From NCBI GenBank assembly GCA_016926255.1, contig JAFGOY010000028.1, positions 1 to 64,000 of the forward strand: DNA of 64,000 bases, given 5' to 3'. The notes beneath the pieces are model-generated. The model worked only from the letters and a program-made list of their open reading frames with translations, had not been told where the DNA came from and did no database searches. A program made the translations under genes and the position numbers. Positions 7,509 to 16,800 of this stretch are shown here, piece after piece; within the stretch, counting starts at the first letter, position 1; each line of letters begins with the position of its first letter. Origin of the DNA: Anaerolineae bacterium (GTDB taxonomy: Bacteria > Chloroflexota > Anaerolineae > Aggregatilineales > UBA3940).

Positions 7509-9804
7509 TGAACCTGTGTGTTTCGTATGTCTCTACAAAGGGGTTGAGCGCCTCGCCGATAAGCTGGGTGAGGTTGATCGATCCCGGTCTGATCTCCAGG
7601 CCGCGCCCCGATTCGAGGCGGGAGATATCGAGCAGATCGTTGACAATCGCCGCGAGATGATTCGAACGCTCGTTGATGAATTCCAGGTAGCGCACCCGGC
7701 GCTTCTCATCGAGATCGCGGCTGAGGAGTATCTCGCTGAAGCCCTGGATGCTGGTCAGCGGGGTGCGAAGTTCGTGGGCGGCGGTCGAGACGATGGCGTC
7801 TTTCATCCGTTCGATATTCTTCAGAGCGGTGATATCGCGAAGGCTGAACACCATACCAAGCAGATCGCCATCCCCTTCAACCGGGGCCAGCACGACATCG
7901 GCATCAAAAACCGTCCCATCCTTGCGGGAGGCATGGATGTCAATCCGGCGGATCGAGCGCAGCCGGGTGGCTTCCCGCAGCGTTGACGTCCAGAGTCCGG
8001 CATCACGCCGGTCGAACAGGATAAACGGCGCACGCCCGATCACGTCGCCCGGATGATAACCGAAGGTCGATTCGAGAGCCGGGTTGACACTCTCAATCGT
8101 CCCCTCTTCATCCAGGAAAAGCAGCACCTCCGGGCTGTTGTCGAGGATAATCTGGACATGCTCGGTGGTCTGGCGAAGCTCACGTGTCCGCTCCTGGATG
8201 CGCTGTTCCAACTCCGCATTCAGTTTGAGGACTTCTCCCTCGGCCTGCTTGCGGGCGGTGATGTCACGCTGAACGATGATGATCTCGCCCTTTTCCCGGC
8301 TCAACAACTTGGCGCTGGCCAGGACGATTCGCTTCTCGCCGATCTTTCCGCGAACGGCCAGTTCGACATCTTTTACGCTTTCCATCTCCTTCAGTATGTC
8401 GCCGAAAGAGCGCGCATAGTCCTGCTGCCCATAGTCGATCAGCGACAGAATATGGCGGCCAACCAGCTCGTCCGAGGGATAACCGTAAGCATCGACTGCC
8501 GCGCGGTTAACATCGGTGATAATGCCCTCGCCGGTGACAATGAAACAATATTCCGGGTCGTTCTCGAAGAACTCGCGGAAGCGCTGTTCGGATTCGCGGA
8601 GCGCTTTTTCTGACCGGCGCACGCTTGCCATCAACTGGTTGAAGGCCTCGCCAACCTGCCCGATCTCATCACTGCGATCGGGGAAAATTTCGCGGGAGAA
8701 ATCACCGGTGTGGGCGCGGTGCCGGGTTTCGGCAGCCAGTTCCGCCAGCGGTCGAGAGATTGTCCGAGAAACCGTCTGCGTGGCAAGCGCCGCTGCGAAG
8801 ATCGCGAGGAGGATCAGGGAGATGGTGAGAAAGACGATCTTGTTGACGACGGTATATGCCTCGGATCGTTCCTGCTCGACAACCACCCCCCAGCCTGTCC
8901 GGTTGTCAACCGGGCTGAATGAAGCCAGCATCTCCCGGTCAGAAAGCGCGTCGTGATAAGCGACGGAGCCTTCGTAGCCATCCAGCACAGCCGACAGTTC
9001 ATCGGCAAGCGGCTGCCCCACATATGCCCAGTCGGGGTGGGCGATGATCGTGCCATACCGGGAGACAATATATGCCTGACCGGTCTGGCCGATCTCCAGT
9101 TCATCAATACTCCGCCAAAAGGGGATCAGATCGATAGAGGCGACGATAACACGCTCCAGCGTTCCGGCATCATCGAAGATGGGAATACCCACAGTGACAA
9201 CCGGGACATAGTCGTGTTCGACAATGAATACATCGGAAACATACTGAATCCCGCTCGCAGCGCCTTCGAACGCGGACACCACGTCTTCTGTCAGATCATC
9301 TTCAGGCGGTGGACCACTTTCTAGTGGTGGACCACTTTCTAGTGGTGGACCACTTTCTAGTGGCGTATACGGCAGCAGGACACCTTCAGGCGGTGGGCCA
9401 CTTTCCGACGGCGAATCGCCCATAAAATCCTCTAACTGGACGATCATTCCGCCATCGGCATCGAACAGATATAAGGCGCGGAAGGCCAGAGGCTCCACCC
9501 GGCGGAGATCAAGGAGGACGTCTTCCAATGAACCATTCGTATCATCGACATAATCCAGCTGCGACTCTACCAGCCGGATGTTGTTAATCGTATTGTCGAA
9601 TTGGGAGCGGAGTTCTTTAGCGACGAGTTCAGCGAACTGGCGGTTGGTCTGGACGACTGTACTCCGGATATTCTCCAGCAGCATCAGGTAAGAGAACCCG
9701 CCCAGGACGACAACGAAAGCCAGAGTCATGAAAATGCTGGTCGCCCGCAGCCGGTTTTCAAGACTTATGTTCCACCAATCGACAATCCGCCGGGAAAGAT
9801 GCAT
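7468..9804 (-). CDS. Membrane histidine kinase (Cache-HAMP-PAS-PAS-HisKA), truncated by a frameshift
   Basis: A sensor kinase frame of 778 residues. Order: helix at about 24-44; extracytoplasmic double-Cache-like region with IDLIPFWRSIDELEIGQTGQAYIVS and GWGVVVEQE; second helix at about 325-345; HAMP; PAS around EYCFIVTGEGIITDVNRAA; PAS around EVLLFLDEEGTIESVNPAL with a PAC-like tail; HisKA with HELRTPLTSIQGF (His677). It then ends in PPPADGRG where the ATPase domain should begin, because of the eight-C run. As written it could not autophosphorylate alone. Within the sensor domain an 18-base unit is repeated three times (residues about 147-165, LESGPP). The gene starts nine bases after the BMP-family lipoprotein stop, so the binding protein is a likely input partner. 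Confidence 0.85.
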   Translation of the reverse strand: MHLSRRIVDWWNISLENRLRATSIFMTLAFVVVLGGFSYLMLLENIRSTVVQTNRQFAELVAKELRSQFDNTINNIRLVESQLDYVDDTNGSLEDVLLDLRRVEPLAFRALYLFDADGGMIVQLEDFMGDSPSESGPPPEGVLLPYTPLESGPPLESGPPLESGPPPEDDLTEDVVSAFEGAASGIQYVSDVFIVEHDYVPVVTVGIPIFDDAGTLERVIVASIDLIPFWRSIDELEIGQTGQAYIVSRYGTIIAHPDWAYVGQPLADELSAVLDGYEGSVAYHDALSDREMLASFSPVDNRTGWGVVVEQERSEAYTVVNKIVFLTISLILLAIFAAALATQTVSRTISRPLAELAAETRHRAHTGDFSREIFPDRSDEIGQVGEAFNQLMASVRRSEKALRESEQRFREFFENDPEYCFIVTGEGIITDVNRAAVDAYGYPSDELVGRHILSLIDYGQQDYARSFGDILKEMESVKDVELAVRGKIGEKRIVLASAKLLSREKGEIIIVQRDITARKQAEGEVLKLNAELEQRIQERTRELRQTTEHVQIILDNSPEVLLFLDEEGTIESVNPALESTFGYHPGDVIGRAPFILFDRRDAGLWTSTLREATRLRSIRRIDIHASRKDGTVFDADVVLAPVEGDGDLLGMVFSLRDITALKNIERMKDAIVSTAAHELRTPLTSIQGFSEILLSRDLDEKRRVRYLEFINERSNHLAAIVNDLLDISRLESGRGLEIRPGSINLTQLIGEALNPFVETYETHRFIVDDLPPPADGRG
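9301..9406. repeat. 18-base palindromic tandem repeat inside the sensor domain
   Basis: Three perfect 18-base units (9311-9328, 9329-9346, 9347-9364, last base differing) each contain CCACT...AGTGG. Imperfect outer copies (caggcggtgg-ccactttc) lie at 9304-9321 and 9388-9405. The array encodes ESGPP repeats. Confidence 0.85.
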
Positions 9805-9813
9805 CAGATTATC

Positions 9814-10791
9814 CTACTCAACGCTGACCACAAGCGTCCCGTCGACGATCATTTTTTCGAGTTCAGACAGACGGTCGGACATCCCGGCAGTGACGAGGGA
9901 GTCGTCGAATGGGCCTATCGACAGACCTTTTTCGGCCAATCCGAGCGACCGGACACCAGGGGCAAATTCACCGTTATAAAGCTCGGCAATCAATACCAGC
10001 ACGGCAGTATCGACACGCTTGGGGCGGTTGCCCACCACATAGCCGGGAGCCAGGTAGCGCTGGTCACCGCTGGTGCCGATGGTGAGATTGCCGGTTTCTT
10101 CCGCCGCCTCGATGATCCCCAAGCCGGTGCGACCGGCCCCGTTGTAGATCACGTCGACGCCGTTATTGTACTGCTGCAAAGCCAGTTCTCTGCCAACTTC
10201 CGGCTTGGAGAATGTCCCGGCGAGATCAGTGACGACTTCGACCGACCCGTCCTGATAGGCCACGCCCTGAATGAAGCCGCTCTCAATACGGCGGATCGGG
10301 TCGATATCCGTCCCGCCGATAAACCCAACACGGCCCGTTTCGGTCAGCATGGCGGCAAGAATGCCCATCAGGAAGTCGCCTTCCTGCTCGCGGTAAACGA
10401 CGGAGGCGACGTTATCGCCTTCGACAGAAACATCAATGACGGCAAACTGCCGGTCGGGGTATTCCTGGGAGAGGGTTTCGATATAAGGAGCGTTTTCGTA
10501 ACCAATTCCGATCAGCAGGTCACAGCCCTGGCTGATCAGGCTGCGCAGTTCGGGAAGATTCTCCGGGTCGGGGGCATAGTCAACAGTTGTGTAGCGGATA
10601 TCATAGCGCCGCTGGGCTTCCTGCAGCCCGGCATAAGCTGAATCGTTGAAAGAGCGGTCGCCCAGCCCACCGCTACCCAACAACATGACGACGTTCAACA
10701 CCGGCTGTTCGTCGATAGTCAGCCCCGTCGAACAGGCAGCAGTGGCAAACAATACAACTGCAATCAATACTAACAACGTCCAACGCTTCAC
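9814..10791 (-). CDS. BMP/PnrA-family substrate-binding lipoprotein
   Basis: A 325-residue periplasmic-binding-type protein. The signal peptide ends in a lipobox (FATAAC, Cys19), so it should be lipid-anchored outside the membrane. The Bmp family signature is clear: VVMLLGSGGLGDRSFNDSAYAG near the N-terminus, then DLLIGIGYENAP, FIGGTDIDPIRRIESGFIQGV and VIYNGAGRTGLGIIEAA. Relatives bind nucleosides or similar small molecules for ABC transporters. No permease or ATPase gene is adjacent. Instead the next gene, nine bases downstream, is a Cache-type histidine kinase, so a sensory rather than transport role is the better inference. The ligand is unknown. Confidence 0.88.
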   Translation of the reverse strand: MKRWTLLVLIAVVLFATAACSTGLTIDEQPVLNVVMLLGSGGLGDRSFNDSAYAGLQEAQRRYDIRYTTVDYAPDPENLPELRSLISQGCDLLIGIGYENAPYIETLSQEYPDRQFAVIDVSVEGDNVASVVYREQEGDFLMGILAAMLTETGRVGFIGGTDIDPIRRIESGFIQGVAYQDGSVEVVTDLAGTFSKPEVGRELALQQYNNGVDVIYNGAGRTGLGIIEAAEETGNLTIGTSGDQRYLAPGYVVGNRPKRVDTAVLVLIAELYNGEFAPGVRSLGLAEKGLSIGPFDDSLVTAGMSDRLSELEKMIVDGTLVVSVE

Positions 10792-10997
10792 AGAGATCTC
10801 CTACCAACAGAGAATAATCCAACCGACCCGGAACATATAAGGCGATATACACCGGGTTCCCTTAGATTACCAGAGAGATCGATAGATAAGCAAGATGGGA
10901 GGAATCATGAAGATAAAAGGGGAAAAGGTGATTACAGGGCCGCGCATTTGCCATCGGGCGGTTCTGCCCTCACCTCCAGCAGGACCGGGAACGGCGA

Positions 10998-11993
10998 TCA
11001 GGGTTCGGCGCGAACGACCCGTTTGTACCAGTCGGCGGTGCGGGCGATGGCCTCATCGAAGGGGATGGCTGGCTCATAGCCCAGCTCGCGGCGGGCCTTC
11101 TCGATGCTGAAGTGGACATCGTGGCTGAGATGCTCGACCAGATAGCGGGTGATCGGAGGGCGGGCTTTGATCCGCAGCAGACCGTAGATCGATTCGAGAA
11201 CGGCGGCGGCGATCCGCGCCAGAACCGGGGGGATGTGCAAACGCGGCGCGGGCAGATCGAGGGCAGCGGTCAGACGATCAAAATAGTCGCCCCAGGAGAG
11301 TTCGATGCCATCGGTGATCACGTAGGCTTCGCCCGCCGCAGCAGGGACGGTTCCGGCAAGGACGATGCCATCGGCCAGATTCTCGACATAGGCAAACGCG
11401 CCAAGCGCTTCCCCCTTCCCCAGCATGACCATCCAGCCTGACTCAAGCAGATCGGCCATCTGAAGCAGCACAACCCGGTCGCCGGGGCCGTAGACATCGC
11501 CCGGACGGACAATCGCCACTTCGATATCGCCCCGCTGATGGTAATCGAGGGCGAGGGCTTCGGCTTCACGTTTGGACAGTCGATAGCCATTGGTGGTGGG
11601 AAGCTGCGGCGATTCCTCGGTCATGTTGCGCGCGCCGGTATAGCTGTGAACCGCCACAGAACTGACCAGCACGAAGCGGCTGACTCCATTCTCGACGGCG
11701 GCATCGAGCAGGCGGCGGGTGCCTTCGACGTTGATCTCGCGGAAATAGTCGAGCGGCCCCCAGTCGGTGACCGCCGCCGCGACGTGATACACGACATCGA
11801 TCTCACGGGTGGCGATACGCAGGGAATCGGGATCGGAGAGCGAGCCGATTACGCGTTCGACATCGACGCCTTCGAGCAGCGACAGGTCGCTGGTGGTGCG
11901 GGTCAGGCCGCGGACCGAATCGCCGCGCGCGGCGAGTTTCTTGCAGAGCATCGAGCCGACAAAGCCGTTGGCCCCGGTGACGAGTGTGTGCAT
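10998..11993 (-). CDS. NAD-dependent epimerase/dehydratase (extended SDR)
   Basis: A 331-residue extended short-chain dehydrogenase. The N-terminal glycine motif is TGANGFVG (6-13); VSSVAVH supplies the active-site Ser region and YRLSK gives Tyr137 and Lys141. RPGDVYGPGD follows, as in 3-beta-HSD/epimerase-like members. The C-terminal half (HFSIEKARRELGYEPAIPFDEAI) is the usual substrate-domain end. The substrate may be a nucleotide sugar, a sterol-like compound or another; nothing nearby decides it. The ATG is preceded by CAGGAG. A 56-base repeat that also precedes the MFS gene at 20585 lies 27 bases upstream, and the CPBP gene ends 158 bases upstream. Confidence 0.85.
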   Translation of the reverse strand: MHTLVTGANGFVGSMLCKKLAARGDSVRGLTRTTSDLSLLEGVDVERVIGSLSDPDSLRIATREIDVVYHVAAAVTDWGPLDYFREINVEGTRRLLDAAVENGVSRFVLVSSVAVHSYTGARNMTEESPQLPTTNGYRLSKREAEALALDYHQRGDIEVAIVRPGDVYGPGDRVVLLQMADLLESGWMVMLGKGEALGAFAYVENLADGIVLAGTVPAAAGEAYVITDGIELSWGDYFDRLTAALDLPAPRLHIPPVLARIAAAVLESIYGLLRIKARPPITRYLVEHLSHDVHFSIEKARRELGYEPAIPFDEAIARTADWYKRVVRAEP

Positions 11994-12020
11994 GAGAGAG
12001 ACTCCTGAAATGGGATTTTC

Positions 12021-12076
12021 TCAGGGGTTTCACCCCTGAAACCCCACAAACTTTTGGAAAAGTTTGATCAAAACTT
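12021..12076 (-). repeat. 56-base dispersed element upstream of the epimerase gene (copy 1)
   Basis: Read on the minus strand it contains AAACTTTT/AAAAGTTT and TCAGGGG/CCCCTGA hairpins, ending 27 bases before the epimerase ATG. The copy at 20614-20669 is nearly identical, has the same orientation and lies 28 bases before the MFS start. Confidence 0.8.
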
Positions 12077-12086
12077 AAAATTGGAC

Positions 12087-12105
12087 GTTTCGCCTGCGGC
12101 GAAAC
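12087..12105. repeat. Covarying hairpin repeat, copy 1
   Basis: GTTTCGCC-TGC-GGCGAAAC, eight pairs with loop TGC. Copies at 28401, 35477 and 37639 keep the hairpin with different stem bases. It is followed by the GGGCAACC-gcaa-GGGTCGCCCCTAC palindrome at 12117-12141. Confidence 0.65.
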
Positions 12106-12151
12106 ACCCAGTTCATGGGCAACCGCAAGGGTCGCCCCTACAATCAAGCGA

Positions 12152-12895
12152 TTACATCACGCGAAGGGTGACGAATACATCGGTACAGATGCCGACCAGT
12201 ATATGCAGCAGCAGCGGATAGTAGATCGAGCGGGTGCGCATGGCGACATAGCCGCCGATCAGCCCGGCACCTATCGCAGCGAAGGTCTCGTTGCCCGGTT
12301 TGCCGATGTGGATGATCACCGAGGGAATAGTCTGGATCAGGATGGCAATCGCCGCGCCGAACTTCTCCTCAAGGCCAAAGAGCATGAATCCCCGGAAGAA
12401 GAACTCCCAGCCGACATAGTAGAGCAGATAGCTTGCTTCGGCGAGAATGAACATCGGCAGGTATTCCATCGTCGATTTGGCCAGTGGGTACTCGGCCTGC
12501 ATATCCACGCCGCCTGACCCGACATAGGACATCCAGATCATGAAGGGGGCCAGGATCAGGACGATACGCACCCCGGAACGGACATCGCCAAGCCGCAGGC
12601 CGAAATCACGCAGGCGCTTTTTGAAGACGACTCTAATAACGAAATAGGGCACCCAGAACATAAGCAGAAAGGCGGAGAACCATTCGTAGAGCGCAGAATA
12701 GAAATCCTGCCAGTGACCAACGAATCCGAAGATGTGGTCGAAGCTGCCCTGCTTGCCGTGATAAACCCAGATCATCAACAGGATGGGAGTCAGGAAGAGG
12801 ATGATCCCCTCGTCGGTGATGGCCTGTTTCAAGATCGTCGTTGCGTTATATTGATCGCGCAGCGACTGCCGTTCGGTTGGATCGGTGATGGTCAT
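12152..12895 (-). CDS. CPBP-family (CAAX protease/Abi-like) membrane protein
   Basis: A 247-residue protein with about seven hydrophobic segments. The region YVGWEFFFRGFML resembles motif 1 of the CPBP intramembrane protease family (usually EExxxR) with Trp in place of the first Glu, a form known in several subfamilies. The second motif is probably SVIIHIGKPGNE, and LLLHILVGICTDVF is the C-terminal histidine helix. CPBP members process prenylated or secreted peptides or act in bacteriocin self-protection; the substrate here is unknown. It is transcribed toward the epimerase gene. The loss of one catalytic Glu leaves the protease activity uncertain. Confidence 0.72.
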   Translation of the reverse strand: MTITDPTERQSLRDQYNATTILKQAITDEGIILFLTPILLMIWVYHGKQGSFDHIFGFVGHWQDFYSALYEWFSAFLLMFWVPYFVIRVVFKKRLRDFGLRLGDVRSGVRIVLILAPFMIWMSYVGSGGVDMQAEYPLAKSTMEYLPMFILAEASYLLYYVGWEFFFRGFMLFGLEEKFGAAIAILIQTIPSVIIHIGKPGNETFAAIGAGLIGGYVAMRTRSIYYPLLLHILVGICTDVFVTLRVM

Positions 12896-13048
12896 GGTTT
12901 TGTGCCTCTTACTGACAGTAAATCGACATCCCTATCGCTCAAGTAAGGGGTCTTGAGTGCGTTCATGATAAACCAGATTCGGAATAAATAACAAAGCCGC
13001 TAAAATGTGAGAGCGATAGTCAACAGCCCGGTGCAGCACGGTCAGCAG

Positions 13049-13080
13049 GCCCGGAGCTAAAGCTGCCGGGCTAAGATTCG
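13049..13080. repeat. CCCGG/CCGGG hairpin repeat, copy 2
   Basis: CCCGG-AGCTAAAGCT-g-CCGGG followed by CTAAGATTCGG. The inner stem is AGC/GCT where copy 1 has GCT/AGC. Confidence 0.55.
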
Positions 13081-13113
13081 GAAATACACAGACATATAGG
13101 AAGCGTGTTAGTG

Positions 13114-13695
13114 ATGGTCGAGATTGTGCCTTATCAAGACAGGTGGCCGAGTGAGTTCCAGGCGATTGCCGCGAGCCTGCGCCGGGGGTTAGGTGATCTG
13201 GCGCTGCGGATCGATCACATTGGGTCGACAGCGGTGCCTGGATTGGCGGCCAAAGATATCATCGACATTCAGATCACGGTGGCGGCGTTCGACGATCCGC
13301 TGATCGCGGCGATGGAATCGATGGGATACAGATCGCCGGAAGGCAGTGGGAATGATCACGCGCAGCGGGACCACGTGCCGCCCGGTTTCAGCGGGCCGGA
13401 GAGCGAATGGGAGAAGCTGTATTTTCGAGAGCCGGAAGGTCAGCGCATCATCCACGTTCATGTGCGGATCGACGGGCGGGCGAATCAGCGCTACCCGCTG
13501 TTGTTCAGGGATTACCTGCGGGCGCATCCCGCCACTGCCGGGGCCTACGCCGAGTTGAAACGTCGATTGGCCGAGCACCTGGCCGACCCGGAACTATATC
13601 CTGAGGTCAAAGACCCGGCGGTCGATCTGATCTACTTTGCAGCGGAGGCGTGGGCGGAGGTCACAGGGTGGCGGGTGGGACCGTCGGATGGGTAG
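13114..13695 (+). CDS. GrpB-family (UPF0157) nucleotidyltransferase-fold protein
   Basis: A 193-residue protein with the family hallmarks VPYQDRWPSEFQ at the start, HIGSTAVPGLAAKDIIDIQI (the Gly-Ser and acidic residues of a nucleotidyltransferase-like site), HVPPGFSG, HVHVR and LLFRDYLRAHP. The biochemical role of the family is poorly defined. The ATG is preferred; GTG codons three and nine bases upstream are also compatible with the AGGAAG ribosome site, so the start is uncertain by a few codons. It is the only plus-strand gene between minus-strand neighbours, so it has its own promoter in the 218-base gap upstream. Confidence 0.85.
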   Translation: MVEIVPYQDRWPSEFQAIAASLRRGLGDLALRIDHIGSTAVPGLAAKDIIDIQITVAAFDDPLIAAMESMGYRSPEGSGNDHAQRDHVPPGFSGPESEWEKLYFREPEGQRIIHVHVRIDGRANQRYPLLFRDYLRAHPATAGAYAELKRRLAEHLADPELYPEVKDPAVDLIYFAAEAWAEVTGWRVGPSDG

Positions 13696-13713
13696 GGTAC
13701 TGTGCAGCGATGC

Positions 13714-13768
13714 TTTCACCCCCTCCCCGTCCCTCCCCCTATCAGGTGGAGGGAGCAGAACCGCGCGG
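13714..13768. repeat. GC-rich palindromic repeat A, copy 1
   Basis: TTTCACCCCCTCCCC-gt-CCCTCCCCCT-atcA-GGTGGAGGGAGCAGA. The same layout recurs at 20938, 22112, 23221, 24198 and 60134. It separates the convergent GrpB and kinase-LuxR genes. Confidence 0.8.
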
Positions 13769-13835
13769 GGTTTTCGCAGAACGCGCTGTCCTTATTTATC
13801 CGTTAAAGAACAAAGCCACCGGGCTACTTTTTTGC

Positions 13836-16800
13836 TCACAGTATTTTGAGATCGCGGGCGGTGGCGATGGCCTGCGTCCGGCTGTGAACATCGAGCTTGC
13901 CGTAGATATTGTTGATATGCCGCTTGACCGTCCCAACGGTGATATACAGCTTCTCGGCGATTTCGCGGTTCGAGAGACCTTCGGCGATCAGATCGAGGAC
14001 TTCGAGTTCTCGGTCGCTGAGGGGTTCGATCAGCGGTTGGATGCGTTCTTCGCCGGGGGTGTCTTCCGCGACGATCTCAAACAGATGATCGACAAAGGTC
14101 GGGGCGCTGCCGCGCGCGGCAGCCAGCAGGCCGATCACGAGATCATCCTCATCGAGGAAGGCGCGATAGTAATCGCCGGGGACGGCAAGTGCGAGGGCGG
14201 ATTCAAGAGCAGCGAGTGCCGCGTCACGGTCGCCAGATTGTTCGGCGGCGATGGCCTGTAAAATGTGGATGGATATCAACCAGCGCAGCAGGCCGCGCTC
14301 ACGGGCGAACGATTCGAGGCGAGCCAGCCATGTCTGTGCATCGGCGTGGCGCTGATCGGCGATCAGAGTGCGGGCAAAGCTAAGCTGGGATTCCATCTTC
14401 AGATAATCTGGCTCGTCGTCGATAGAATAGCCACCTTCCTCAGCCCAGCGGCGGGCGAACAGGATATCGCCCTGGCTCAGCCGGATATCGACCTCCTGCG
14501 CGAGAAATACCTCCGGCTCCGCGTAGCCGGTCTGTGCCGCGCTGTGATAGGTCTCCTGCAAATCGATCAGGGCGCGCTCGGTTTCACCCAATGCGTGGAA
14601 GGTCGGGGCGGCGAGGCCGCGCGCAAAAGTCAGATCGGCACCGAGGGATAATCCCTGCCCCAGTTCGAAGCTCTGTTCGTGATAGCGGCGGGCAAGGGCC
14701 AGTTCGTTGGCCTCGTAATGCAGAATGCCCAGCCGACTGAGGATCAGCCCGGCGATGGGCGTCAGGCGGCCAAACTCGTCGGTGTAGTTTTCGAGGGCCT
14801 GCTCGCAGACGGCGACCGCTTCGCGGCGGCGGCAGTTGTTGTTGAGCGCCTGCGCCAGCGACATCTCGACGGTGGCGACGAAAATCGCGTTGCCCATTGC
14901 CAGCCCGGTCTGGCGGGCAGCCTGAAACGCCTCAATCGCCACACCAATGTGGGTGGTGCGCTCCAGCGATTCGGCCATTGCCCACTGAGCGATCACCCGC
15001 CACTGCGACTGCTGCGGGGAGAGCATGTCGAGCGCCTGCTGGGCCAGCCGCTGACCTTCAGCGTAATCCTGCGAAGCGAGGACGGCAAAGAACGTCCGCA
15101 GCACGTAGACCTTCCCCAGGTCGCTGCGATCCGCTTCCGAGCGGCCCAACAGGTCAGCAGCCAGATCGGTATATTCGACAGCGTGGGGAATGTCGCCAAA
15201 GAGGGTCAGCACCCAACCGCGATAGAGACACAGCATCCCATCCTGCCGGATGCGGTCGTCGGGGAGCGCATCGAGCCAACCCTGGATAGTCACAAGCGAG
15301 CCACTGCTGACAAAATCGTCGGCGGCTTCACGCACGACCTCGACTGCCGGATCATAGTCGCCGGTCAGGGCTGCATAGTCAAGCGCGTGAATGACGGCCT
15401 GATTCATGTAATCATTGGCCCGATACCACCCGGCGGCACGCAGGTGCAGGGCGGCCTTCTCCTCGCGGGTGACGGTCGTGCGCAGCACGTCGACAAACAG
15501 ACGATGATAGCGATACCACTCGCGGCGATGGTCGAGGGAAATGAGGAACAGGTTGGACGTATCGAGTTGTTCGAGGATGGCCTGACTGCCGGTGCGGTCG
15601 AGCAGGTGATCGCAGAGCGGCGCGGTGAGCCGGTCGAGAATGGCGGTCTGTCGCAGGAAGTCGCGCAGCGGCTCCGGCTGACGCTCCAGCACCTCGGCGA
15701 CAAGGTAGTCCATCACATAGCGGTCGCTGCCGGTGAAAGCGGCAATGAACGCGGCGGGGTCGGAGCGATGCTCACGCAGGGCGAGCGCCGCCAGCTGCAG
15801 CCCGGCGGCCCAGCCTTCGGTACGGGCAGTGAGCGCCTCCACCTGATCGGCGGCGATGCCCAATCCCATCGTTTCGTTCAGGAACGCAGCGGCTTCTTCG
15901 ACGGTGAAGCGCAGATCGCGCTCGCGCAGTTCGGTGATCTGATCGCGGACGCGCATCTGCGGGAGCGGCAGGAGCGGGTCGGCGCGGGTGCCGATCACCA
16001 GGTGGAGGGTCGGGGGGATATTCTCGACAAGAAACTGAATGATCTCGTGGACTGCCGGAGCGGACACCAGATGAATATCGTCGAGAACCAACACGCGATC
16101 GCGCCCGGAGGCGATATCGGTGAGCAGCAGGGTCACGAGGCGCTGGATCGACGGGCGCTGCGGCGACTGGAACAACTGCTGTACGCCGACACCCAGCGCC
16201 GGGTCGACCTGCTGAAGAGCGGCGATGATATAGCTGAGAAACAGCACCGGGTCGTCGTCGCTGTCGTCGACGGTCAACCAGGCGACATCACGATCCAGGG
16301 AGGCCACCCACTCAACGATCAGCGAGGTTTTGCCGAAGCCCGCCGGAGCCGAAACAAGGGTCAGGCGGCGGGAACGCGCCAGCCCATCGGCCATGCGTGA
16401 AACCAGTTCTGGACGGGGCACCATGCCCTGCCGCTGAGCGGGAACGACGATCTTAGAGGTGAGCGGGGCCTGTCGAAAGCCCGACGGTGTCGTGATGAAC
16501 GACTGCGGCGCGGAATCGCCCGCAGCGGGAGGAATCGACGCCGCCGATGGATCGAGGCCGCGATGGATGGATTCGAGTTCGGCACCGACCAGGCGCATCG
16601 AGCCAAGGCGGGCACCGGGGCTTTTGACGAGCATCCGGCTGATGAGATCGGCAAGCTCCGGGGGAACGTCCTTCCGATAGCGGCGCAGATCGGGCATGGG
16701 GTGATCGATGATCGCGCGGACGGTCGCACCGGGCACACCTTCGCCTTCGAAGGGGCGCTGCCCGGCGACCATCTCATACAAGACAACGCCCAGCGACCAG

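Noticed and set aside
9311..9364. Triple 18-base repeat as a small CRISPR or iteron set
   Set aside because: It is in frame within a kinase gene, with no spacers and no replication gene.
14679..16400. Plus-strand frame of 573 codons
   Set aside because: Antisense to the kinase-STAND-LuxR gene; no domain recognised, and it arises from high GC3.
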